Positions 1 to 5,544 of a DNA stretch of 10,787 nucleotides are shown here, in pieces. A program made the position numbers and the translations under genes. Where the stretch lies: assembly GCA_002794515.1 (NCBI GenBank), contig PGTJ01000060.1:1-10787 (forward strand). The letters are read 5' to 3'. This DNA is from Phototrophicales bacterium. GTDB taxonomy: Bacteria; Chloroflexota; Anaerolineae; Aggregatilineales; Phototrophicaceae. The stretch's first letter is position 1. Every line of letters begins with the position of its first letter. The notes under the pieces were generated by a model. It ran no database searches, was not told where the DNA came from, and saw nothing but the letters and a program-made list of their open reading frames with translations.

Positions 1-334
1 CTTTAATATTGGCTTTGGTCGAGCCACATTTCAGATGAACGGTTTGTGTGGCTTCATCGAGATGAAGTTCGACTTTTTCTGGAGAGAGTTTAGAGACCAA
101 ATCTTGTAATGTCTTCGATGGCAAGGTGATACCACCTTCAGAGGTGATGCTCGCGCCTATCCAGCAGGTGATGCCCATGCCCAAACTCATATCAATGGCG
201 GCGAGTTTGAGTTTCGAGTTATCGGTCTCGATGAGGATGTTGCCCAACACGGGCATTGTCGGGCGCGACTCGATGGCGTTCTTGACGATATTAATCCCTC
301 TCATGAGGTTTTCTTGTAAAACCGCAACATTCAT
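1..334 (-). CDS. dnaN: DNA polymerase III beta subunit (sliding clamp), N-terminal part
   Basis: The clamp forms a ring around DNA and tethers the replicative polymerase. Only the first 111 codons (roughly domain 1 of three; the family is about 370 residues) lie here, and the gene runs off the left edge. The translation starts MNVAVLQENLMRGINIV and continues through MPVLGNILIETD, LKLAAIDMSLGMGITCWIGA and GGITLPSKTLQDLVSKL, which follows the usual clamp pattern (LQENL, LPVLxNxL, A-T/I-D-x-x-x-G-I, ITxPAKxLxDLV). Two in-frame ATGs compete: 343 (MKIMNVAVLQ) and 334. I prefer 334 because it aligns with the family start (MKVxxLQENL) and because the AAGGG Shine-Dalgarno lies about 11 nt away, against only 2 nt for 343. 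A run of TATATA sits just upstream, but I could not assign a convincing -35. Identity is firm; the exact start is less so. Confidence 0.9.
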   Translation of the reverse strand, partial: MNVAVLQENLMRGINIVKNAIESRPTMPVLGNILIETDNSKLKLAAIDMSLGMGITCWIGASITSEGGITLPSKTLQDLVSKLSPEKVELHLDEATQTVHLKCGSTKANIK

Positions 335-353
335 AATCTTCATGACCCTTATA

Positions 354-382
354 TATCCCAAATTTATCCCAACTTTACCACA
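354..382. promoter_or_regulatory. Helically phased repeats and DnaA-box-like 9-mers ahead of dnaN
   Basis: The octamer TATCCCAA occurs at 354-361 and again at 365-372, an 11-bp period that puts both copies on one face of the helix. The second copy is part of TTATCCCAA (364-372), 7 of 9 matches to the DnaA box TTATCCACA. TTTACCACA at 374-382 also matches 7 of 9. These lie 20-50 bp upstream of the dnaN start. Binding by DnaA or another regulator is inference; in AT-rich DNA such matches can be accidental. Confidence 0.3.
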
Positions 383-429
383 AAATGCGATAAATTAACA
401 GCCTTTTTTGAATATTACTTTTTTGGGAA

Positions 430-580
430 TCAAAAACTACCTGCGTGAGGGGGGACACAGCAGGTAGTTTACAAAGGGAAGAGCTTAAAATAGCTCACTT
501 CCAGAAGACTTTTTTACGAACTTGGAAACGACACATTCGTACCACTCAAGAGGGAATCAACACAACCTAACCAAGTTCGT
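430..580 (-). ncRNA. Candidate structured small RNA between the TPR-like gene and dnaN
   Basis: The region from 660 down to 344 has no convincing gene but carries three clear inverted repeats. In minus-strand order they are: a perfect 10-bp stem ACGAACTTGG (580-571 with 525-516) enclosing 45 nt, itself holding a small ACGA/TCGT hairpin; a 9-bp stem with a 2-nt bulge (502-499/496-492 with 485-477); and a perfect 11-bp stem (470-460 with 444-434) followed by TTTTT. An extended -10 (TGG-TATTAT, 594-586) would start transcription close to 580, exactly at the first stem. The terminator loop reads GTGTCCCCCCTCAC, a C-rich loop of the kind that in known small RNAs pairs with Shine-Dalgarno sequences. 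It matches none of RNase P, tmRNA, SRP or 6S by the motifs I know. Alternatives are a dnaN leader or the 3' UTR of the upstream gene. Confidence 0.4.
431..470 (-). terminator. Intrinsic terminator of the candidate small RNA (or of the TPR-like gene)
   Basis: A perfect 11-bp inverted repeat, AAACTACCTGC at 434-444 and its complement at 460-470, has a 15-nt loop. On the minus strand the stem is followed at once by five T residues (436-432). On the plus strand the following sequence is ACAAAGGG, so the signal is directional. No other terminator is visible downstream of the TPR-like gene, so it may serve that transcript too. Confidence 0.6.
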
Positions 581-585
581 TTATC

Positions 586-594
586 ATAATACCA
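586..594 (-). promoter_or_regulatory. Extended -10 promoter candidate
   Basis: On the minus strand TGG followed by TATTAT (594-586) fits the TGn-TATAAT extended -10 pattern, 5 of 6 in the hexamer. The predicted start is near 580, the first base of a perfect stem. No good -35 is present (nearest is TTAGAC with 19-nt spacing), which is tolerated by extended -10 promoters. Orientation suits the candidate small RNA. Confidence 0.35.
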
Positions 595-632
595 TCATCA
601 TAATCGCCAGGTCTAAATTATGGATGAACCCT

Positions 633-650
633 CTATGAGCGCCCTATGAG
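633..650. repeat. Phased direct repeat CTATGAG x2
   Basis: CTATGAG occurs at 633-639 and 644-650, an 11-bp period. It lies roughly 55-70 bp upstream of the predicted small-RNA start and just past the stop codon of the TPR-like gene. A pair of activator half-sites is possible; chance is not excluded. Confidence 0.3.
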
Positions 651-660
651 AACTGCCCAA

Positions 661-1917
661 TTAGGGGGCAATTGGCTCGTAGGTGGGGATTTCGCCAATG
701 GGTGCGCTGGATGTCGGTTGTGTGCTGGCGGTGCATTGGGCTTGGGCGATGCTCCGCTTGCTATCTGCCGAGGCGCTATAGAATAAATTCAAGGCTTGTT
801 GATATTGTGATACCGCCTGACAAGCCTGATACCCCGCCACCAACGCATCACCATAAGCCACATATTCGTTGAAGAGCATCTCGGTCAGATTAATGCCTTT
901 ATATGTGTTTTGATAACGCAAAATCTCCCCTAGTCGGCGGATAGCGATGGCATGATTGCCAGAACCGGATGCACTGAGGACATTCAGATATAACCCGGCA
1001 ATGAGCCGTTCATAATTCAAATCACCAATATCGCCATATTCTTCTGCCATATCGGTCAGGCGAATGGCTTCGGCGAGTGTATCTACAGAGGCATACAACG
1101 GACGGGCTTGGCGGGTGAGGACGAGGTTCATTAATCCGCGCACGGTGGCACGTTCATAATTTTCATCCACACGGATGATGATGTCGAGTGTATTGTAGGC
1201 TTCTGCGAGTTGCCCTAAATCAATTTGTTGACGGGCTGTCGCCAATAAACTCGGCAAATCGAAACCACCTGTCGAATTGAGTGTTGGCGCAACGGGCGGT
1301 GTTGGACTCGGCATTGCCTGTACGACTTGTGTGGTTGCGGTGGGTGTGAACAAGGTGATATACGCCGTTGCTGTGGCTTGATACGCCAATAATTCGGAGG
1401 AATTCGGCATGAATTGATTGAGATAATTCAAGCGTTGTTCGATGCGAGCGCGGTCATTATTCATAAAATCTTGTGGCAACTGTGTAAGTTGGAGGTTGAT
1501 GATTTGTTGTTGGATGAGAGCCGTTGCGGTGATTTGTAATTGTGACACTTGTGGCACTGCGGGGGTCATCTGCGCCAGCGCATTAAGCCGTAATTGAAAA
1601 TTATACTCATTTTGCATGAATACATCGGTTGGTATGCGCCGTAACGTTTCGTTGATAAATTCCGATTGTGTGGCGGTCTCATTGATATTGGCGACACGTT
1701 GCCCTTCTGTCCAACCCGCCGCCCCTGCTAAGACCACGATGATTACGCCCAATAAGCCGATGAAAATTATCACCAAGCCCCATATCAAACACCCCGGACC
1801 GCGCATACCATCGTCAGGTGCGGGATCGTCTAAATCAATGTCATCGGGTGGTGGTGGCACACTGCCATAATAATTCGAGACAAGCACACGGGGTTTGGTA
1901 TCATCAGTCACAGTCAT
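661..1917 (-). CDS. Membrane-anchored protein with Pro/Thr linker and TPR-like C-terminal region, function unknown
   Basis: 418 residues that I cannot assign to a named family. A short acidic, proline-rich cytoplasmic tail (PPPPDDIDLDDPAPDD, 21-36) precedes one strong membrane segment at about 43-68 (CLIWGLVIIFIGLLGVII). Outside the membrane come two copies of a 52-residue unit (about 94-135 and 146-187; shared P-x-D-x-FM-x-N, RLNxLxQ and ATAxI), then a Pro/Thr-rich linker (190-217, TPTATT...PSPTPPVAPT), then a helical region (about 219-393) with TPR-like pairs such as ARQQIDLGQLAEAYNTLDIII. The ATG at 1917 has a GAGGA Shine-Dalgarno 9 nt upstream and a perfect TATAAT near 1955. It stands alone between a terminator at 2008-2038 and the structured region before dnaN. 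Its architecture suggests a surface scaffold or protein-interaction role, which is inference only. Confidence 0.85.
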   Translation of the reverse strand: MTVTDDTKPRVLVSNYYGSVPPPPDDIDLDDPAPDDGMRGPGCLIWGLVIIFIGLLGVIIVVLAGAAGWTEGQRVANINETATQSEFINETLRRIPTDVFMQNEYNFQLRLNALAQMTPAVPQVSQLQITATALIQQQIINLQLTQLPQDFMNNDRARIEQRLNYLNQFMPNSSELLAYQATATAYITLFTPTATTQVVQAMPSPTPPVAPTLNSTGGFDLPSLLATARQQIDLGQLAEAYNTLDIIIRVDENYERATVRGLMNLVLTRQARPLYASVDTLAEAIRLTDMAEEYGDIGDLNYERLIAGLYLNVLSASGSGNHAIAIRRLGEILRYQNTYKGINLTEMLFNEYVAYGDALVAGYQACQAVSQYQQALNLFYSASADSKRSIAQAQCTASTQPTSSAPIGEIPTYEPIAP

Positions 1918-1954
1918 GACATATTATCCTCGATCATTCAACAAAACGTGTGCG

Positions 1955-1960
1955 ATTATA
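1955..1960 (-). promoter_or_regulatory. -10 element for the TPR-like membrane protein gene
   Basis: Minus-strand TATAAT (1960-1955) is a perfect -10, about 38 nt before the ATG at 1917. The sequence 16-18 nt further upstream (AGGTAA region) is a poor -35. The terminator of the preceding gene lies further upstream, so the downstream gene needs a promoter here. Confidence 0.5.
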
Positions 1961-2007
1961 GTCGAAAAATTGTGTGCTTACCTAGTGACGATTCGCCTAC
2001 GGAATCG

Positions 2008-2038
2008 AAAACAGGCGTAGCACACGCCACGCCTGTTT
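2008..2038 (-). terminator. Intrinsic terminator of the secreted protein gene
   Basis: A perfect 10-bp repeat AAACAGGCGT (2009-2018) pairs with ACGCCTGTTT (2029-2038) across a 10-nt loop. On the minus strand the stem ends in TTTT (2011-2008), 20 nt after the stop codon at 2058. A second small hairpin, CGATTC/GAATCG (1989-1994 with 2002-2007), follows directly. The stem also ends in TTT on the plus strand, so it could work in both directions. Confidence 0.75.
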
Positions 2039-2057
2039 ATCATGTCGTCTTAAAACA

Positions 2058-3065
2058 TCAGGGGAGCATACCACCCAACATGCCCATTAATTGCTCGGCG
2101 GTGAAGATCGTCGCGCCTTCGGGGGCAGTGATAGTTTGTGGTTGGTTGATTTCGGTCAATTCCACATCAAACTTGATAGCCATGGTGATAGGTCCCGTCA
2201 CACCAGGTATGCCACCGGGTACCATGCCTGCCAATGTGGTCGGATCGATAGCAAAATTGAAATTGAAGGTCAGTTTGTGAATATAATTATCTGAGCCAAC
2301 ATATTGTGTGGCATCAAATTTTAAATTTAACGATTGCAACAAAGTGGGAAGCGCTTGTAAAGCCGCGCCGACTTCGGCGGGGACATCTGCGCCACCCATG
2401 CCACCGAGCATTGGACCAATCGAGCTGATGAGCATCGAGACTTCTGGGCTATTGATCATGCCCGAAATATCGGCAGAGAAGACGAATGGCGACAGCGTCA
2501 TGCCCATCACAGAGGTATCTGCCTGACGCACATGGGTGATATAATCATTCACAGGCAAAAAGCTGAGGAGCATATCGGGGCTTAACATGCTACCCATGCT
2601 ACCAAGCGCATCGGCACTACCCAACGTATCGCCTAAAAATGCCGCGGCTAATTCAGTCGCGCCCTGAATGCCGATAACACCTTCTGGAAGCGCCAAATAA
2701 ACAACATCATCTACCACATGGAAGCCAACTTCTGCAGGCATACCGCCGATGGTCGCGGTCATGGGCAGGTTCAAATTCAAACCAGTGCTGGTCAGGCTGA
2801 CGGGACCACTCCCTGTCACTTGGAAACTCATCGAATTGGACATATCGGGCATTTCAAAACCGCTCATCTCGACATTCAAGGTGAAGGTTTGAACAAACGA
2901 TGTTACCGTTGCCATATTTGCAGTGGCATTATTGATAACCGCGCAGTCAGCTTGAGATAAGCCAAAGCAAAGATCAACGGGTCCTCCCATTTGGGCGCTG
3001 GTGGTTGGGATGAACAGTGCCATGAGCGCACCCAACAACAAGGACAGAACAAACATCTTTTTCAT
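2058..3065 (-). CDS. Secreted LppX/LolA-like protein, function unknown
   Basis: 335 residues. The first 25 form a classical signal peptide (MKKMFVLSLLLGALMALFIPTTSA-Q) with a signal peptidase I type site. There is no lipobox cysteine, so it is probably released or wall-associated rather than a lipoprotein. Cys33 and Cys41 (DLCFGLSQADCAVINNA) could form a disulfide in the mature N-terminus. The body alternates beta-strand-like segments (FTLNVEMSGFEMP, MSFQVTGSGPVSL, VGFHVVDDVVYLALP, TQYVGSDNYIHKLTFNFNFAID) and ends VELTEINQPQTITAPEGA, a pattern reminiscent of LppX/LprG and LolA-type lipid-binding folds. That assignment is weak. It is unusually rich in Met and Gly (SMGSMLSPDMLL, GGMGG, LMGMLGGMLP). 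The start is supported by AAAGGAG 7 nt upstream, and a strong promoter lies at 3126-3153. It is monocistronic by its own promoter and terminator. Confidence 0.85.
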   Translation of the reverse strand: MKKMFVLSLLLGALMALFIPTTSAQMGGPVDLCFGLSQADCAVINNATANMATVTSFVQTFTLNVEMSGFEMPDMSNSMSFQVTGSGPVSLTSTGLNLNLPMTATIGGMPAEVGFHVVDDVVYLALPEGVIGIQGATELAAAFLGDTLGSADALGSMGSMLSPDMLLSFLPVNDYITHVRQADTSVMGMTLSPFVFSADISGMINSPEVSMLISSIGPMLGGMGGADVPAEVGAALQALPTLLQSLNLKFDATQYVGSDNYIHKLTFNFNFAIDPTTLAGMVPGGIPGVTGPITMAIKFDVELTEINQPQTITAPEGATIFTAEQLMGMLGGMLP

Positions 3066-3100
3066 GTGAAAGCTCCTTTATCTAGGCTTGTGAAAAATTG

Positions 3101-3117
3101 GACGATAACAAATCGTC
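3101..3117 (-). promoter_or_regulatory. Palindrome at the 5' end of the secreted-protein mRNA
   Basis: GACGAT (3101-3106) and ATCGTC (3112-3117) form a 6-bp inverted repeat with a 5-nt centre. It begins about 2 nt after the predicted transcription start (near 3119). It could be an operator just downstream of the promoter or a 5' hairpin protecting the mRNA. Confidence 0.4.
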
Positions 3118-3125
3118 ACATTCAC

Positions 3126-3153
3126 ATTATATGACAATTCGTGCGCTTGGCAA
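3126..3153 (-). promoter_or_regulatory. Sigma-70-type promoter of the secreted protein gene
   Basis: Minus strand: TTGCCA (3153-3148, 5 of 6 to TTGACA), a 16-nt spacer, then perfect TATAAT (3131-3126). The predicted start near 3119 gives a leader of about 54 nt before the ATG at 3065. This is the best promoter in the window. Confidence 0.75.
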
Positions 3154-3181
3154 TTAGAAAACCTTAACAAACATTACTCAA

Positions 3182-3198
3182 ACCCCTTTTATTGGGGT
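3182..3198 (-). terminator. Weak terminator-like hairpin after coaBC
   Basis: ACCCC (3182-3186) and GGGGT (3194-3198) form a 5-bp, GC-rich stem with a 7-nt A/T loop, 10 nt past the coaBC stop. On the minus strand it is followed only by TTTGAG, so termination may be incomplete. Some read-through into the next gene is possible. Confidence 0.45.
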
Positions 3199-3207
3199 AT
3201 TTTGTCC

Positions 3208-4452
3208 TTATTCACTGCCCAACATCATGGCGGCACGGGCGATAATCCGCTCGCTGACGATGGTCTTGCTGGCGAGTCCCAATTCATCCATGCCACCTTC
3301 GGTATCTAAAATGACCACACGGTTGGTATCGACACTAAAACCAGCATCATCGGCGGTGATGTCGTTGGCGACCAACAAATCCAACCCTTTACGGATTAAT
3401 TTTGAGCGGGCATTCGACAAGACATTCTCGCTTTCGGCGGCGAATCCCACCACCATACGCGGGTAGCCTGTTTGTTCGCGTTGTGCTTTGACCTCGACCA
3501 AAATATCCGCCGTACGCCCCAATTCCAGCACCAGGGACTTATCGCTATTCTCTTTTTTGATTTTCTGTTCGGCACGTTGTTGTGGCTTAAAATCGGCGAC
3601 TGCTGCTGCCATAATGAGCAAATCGGCATCGGTGCTATGATGCAAAATGGCGCGGAGCATCTCTTCTGCCGATTCAACCAGAATGGCATGAACACCGACT
3701 GGCACGGGTAAGTCGGCGGTCGTCACCAAGACGACTTCTCGCGCACCAGCATCTACGGCGGCTTGGGCAAGGGCATGACCTTGCTTTCCGCTAGAGCGAT
3801 TGCTGATAAAGCGCACGGGATCGATGGCTTCGCGTGTGCCACCTGCGCTAATGACCACCTTTTGACTGGCGAGTTCACCATCGCGCCCGATGATACGACG
3901 GATATGACCAATGAGGGTTGGTGTTTCTGGCAACCGCCCCACCCCCACTAATCCAGAGGCAAAACGCCCCTCTTCTGGCGGGATGAGCAAACCACCACGT
4001 TCTATTAGTCGGGTGATATTGTCCTGCACCGTTGGATGCTGATACATTCCCGCATCCATCGCAGGGGCGATGACCATTGGCGCACGCGAGGCGAGCGCTG
4101 TCACGGTGAGCAAGTTATCGGCTAAGCCATAAGCCAATTTGGCGATGGTGTTGGCGGTGGCGGGGATAATCGCCAATAAATCAGCATCTTCGCCCAAGCC
4201 GACATGGGCGATATGGGTGGGCAGGCTATCTGCACCATCGGTCTTCCACATATCGGTATACACGGGTCTGCCCGTCACCGCCTGAAAGGTGAGTGGTGTG
4301 ACAAATTTTTCTGCGCCATCGGTGAGGATGACATCGACCAACGCGCCCGCTTGGGTGAGTTTGCTGGCGAGGTCGATAGATTTATAACAGGCAATACTGC
4401 CCGTCACCCCCAACACAATGTGTTTATCTTTGAGGATAGAGATGAGTGTCAT
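3208..4452 (-). CDS. coaBC: Bifunctional phosphopantothenoylcysteine decarboxylase / phosphopantothenate-cysteine ligase
   Basis: Cytosolic enzyme of coenzyme A synthesis. The CoaB half joins cysteine to 4'-phosphopantothenate using CTP, and the CoaC half decarboxylates the product with FMN to 4'-phosphopantetheine. At 414 residues it is full length. CoaC (about 1-185): VLGVTGSIACYK, the HI pair with the expected catalytic His (H80), PATANTIAKLAYGLADNLL (97-115), then PAMDAGM (130-136), where many homologues have PAMN, and RFASGLVGVGRLPE (163-176), where E. coli-type enzymes carry the loop Cys as ACGDxGxGRM. CoaB (about 195-414): ISAGGTREAIDPVRFISNRSSGKQG (201-225), AAAVADFKP (282-290), KIKK (297-300), VGFAAES. 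Asp for Asn and loss of the Cys recur in natural homologues as far as I recall, so I take the enzyme as active. It starts 12 nt after the membrane protein stop with a weak AAAGAGA Shine-Dalgarno, so co-transcription is likely. Confidence 0.96.
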   Translation of the reverse strand: MTLISILKDKHIVLGVTGSIACYKSIDLASKLTQAGALVDVILTDGAEKFVTPLTFQAVTGRPVYTDMWKTDGADSLPTHIAHVGLGEDADLLAIIPATANTIAKLAYGLADNLLTVTALASRAPMVIAPAMDAGMYQHPTVQDNITRLIERGGLLIPPEEGRFASGLVGVGRLPETPTLIGHIRRIIGRDGELASQKVVISAGGTREAIDPVRFISNRSSGKQGHALAQAAVDAGAREVVLVTTADLPVPVGVHAILVESAEEMLRAILHHSTDADLLIMAAAVADFKPQQRAEQKIKKENSDKSLVLELGRTADILVEVKAQREQTGYPRMVVGFAAESENVLSNARSKLIRKGLDLLVANDITADDAGFSVDTNRVVILDTEGGMDELGLASKTIVSERIIARAAMMLGSE

Positions 4453-4464
4453 GTGTGTCTCTTT

Positions 4465-5454
4465 CTATAAAACATCCAATTTACGCGCTTGTCGTTCAAA
4501 GGCGCGGACGGCTAAGACCGATGCCACCAATGGCAACCAGACGAAGCCAATGCCCGCAAATGCCAATTCCAGCAGATACAACTGGCTAAATCCGCTCGGT
4601 GTGATGAGTGGCAAACCATAACCGAGTATTGTGCCACTGATGAAAACACCCAATGCGCCTATCAGCCACGCGATGGGCGGGATAATCGGCGGAAAATGGG
4701 CATCCATCAGCATTTTGCCTTTATCAGGACGTTGTGACCATAATCCGAGCCAGCAGAGGAATATCAATATCAGCGAGACCCCAATCTCAGACCCCGCATA
4801 AATATCTCCAACCGCTTGAATGAGGAATATCCCCGTGAGGATAACCCCCATCAACGACCATTCAATAACCCCCATGCGTAACATCAACGGTGTATCGCTG
4901 GTCTGATAGCGCCCGCGCCACACCACCATCCCCAACACGATAACCATCAGGCATATCCCCGCCAAGCGGGTCATATCACCAACCGATGCAGATGCAGATG
5001 ACCACCCGTTGAGGTTATAGGCATATCGCGCCCAAACACCCCAATTGAAGCCGATAGCTAAGGCAAAACCAATAAAATTACGCCGATAACGGGCGATATG
5101 ACCGCCCATCAGCGCCAAAAATAAGCCCCACATCTCCAAAGTGATGAATGCACTCGCGCCAATCACTCGCGTGAGCAAATGACGCGGAAAATCGGCGAGC
5201 ATCACCTGTGGATTAAGCAGAAGCCCGATCAGCAATGCGCCAATGCAAGTCATGAGCATCGCCATATAACTATCATTCACCCGATAGCGCACCGCCAAAT
5301 CGAGCAGGATGGCGCTGATGGCGATGTATCCCGCCAACAACAACCCCCATTCGGGAATGCTATGAAAATTCGGATCTTGCCACAACAAAATTTCGTTGCC
5401 AAATAATAACGCCACGCCAAAGATGACGCGCAATAACCAAGCATGTGGGTTCAT
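4465..5454 (-). CDS. Polytopic integral membrane protein, function unknown
   Basis: About 329 residues with roughly ten hydrophobic segments (near 5-25, 36-54, 63-82, 100-119, 127-143, 164-180, 197-214, 222-239, 258-279 and 294-316) joined by short polar loops. No catalytic motif or family signature that I recognise. The frame stays open upstream to an ATG at 5550, but I start it at 5454 (MNPHAWLLRVIFG). The extra 32 residues are polar and Cys/His-rich, they would overlap the start of the divergent gene at 5545, and they cover its promoter. Starting at 5454 puts the first membrane helix at the N-terminus and leaves a normal 90-bp divergent intergenic region. The 5454 start has no good Shine-Dalgarno, so the start remains uncertain. 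The gene ends 12 nt before coaBC and is probably its operon partner. A link to pantothenate or cofactor metabolism would be guesswork. Confidence 0.8.
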   Translation of the reverse strand: MNPHAWLLRVIFGVALLFGNEILLWQDPNFHSIPEWGLLLAGYIAISAILLDLAVRYRVNDSYMAMLMTCIGALLIGLLLNPQVMLADFPRHLLTRVIGASAFITLEMWGLFLALMGGHIARYRRNFIGFALAIGFNWGVWARYAYNLNGWSSASASVGDMTRLAGICLMVIVLGMVVWRGRYQTSDTPLMLRMGVIEWSLMGVILTGIFLIQAVGDIYAGSEIGVSLILIFLCWLGLWSQRPDKGKMLMDAHFPPIIPPIAWLIGALGVFISGTILGYGLPLITPSGFSQLYLLELAFAGIGFVWLPLVASVLAVRAFERQARKLDVL

Positions 5455-5485
5455 AAATGGTATCCAACCATAAGCCAATATCCTT

Positions 5486-5516
5486 TTGAATATATCACAA
5501 AATGCCCTACAATGAA
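5486..5516. promoter_or_regulatory. Overlapping face-to-face promoters between the membrane protein gene and the propeller array
   Basis: Plus strand: TTGAAT (5486-5491), 16 nt, TACAAT (5508-5513; 5 of 6), reading towards the ATG at 5545. Minus strand: TTCATT (5516-5511), 16 nt, TATATT (5494-5489), reading towards the ATG at 5454. The -10 of each overlaps the -35 of the other, so the two could not be bound at once. The plus-strand promoter is moderate; the minus-strand one is weak at its -35. Confidence 0.4.
5489..5515 (+). pseudogene. Possible 3'-end remnant of a lost upstream propeller copy
   Basis: Read on the plus strand this segment translates as NISQNALQ-stop. The first propeller gene ends NIGQNRLQ-stop (6841-6867). 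The DNA matches in register with no gap: AATAT, CAAAAT, CCTACAATGAAG and further scattered matches to about 5530. The reading frame closes with an in-frame stop a short way upstream, so only a scrap is left. The alternative is a duplicated promoter block, because TACAAT is also a plausible -10 here. Confidence 0.35.
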
Positions 5517-5544
5517 GGTGGATAGCAGATGAGGATTTGGGTTC

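Noticed and set aside
126..398. A 90-codon plus-strand open frame at the left end
   Set aside because: Most of it is antisense to the dnaN start region, and the minus-strand frame matches the clamp family closely.
430..580. RNase P, tmRNA, SRP or 6S RNA in the structured region before dnaN
   Set aside because: I looked for the conserved cores of these RNAs on both strands and did not find them; the architecture is a row of separate hairpins rather than one long bulged rod or a known fold.
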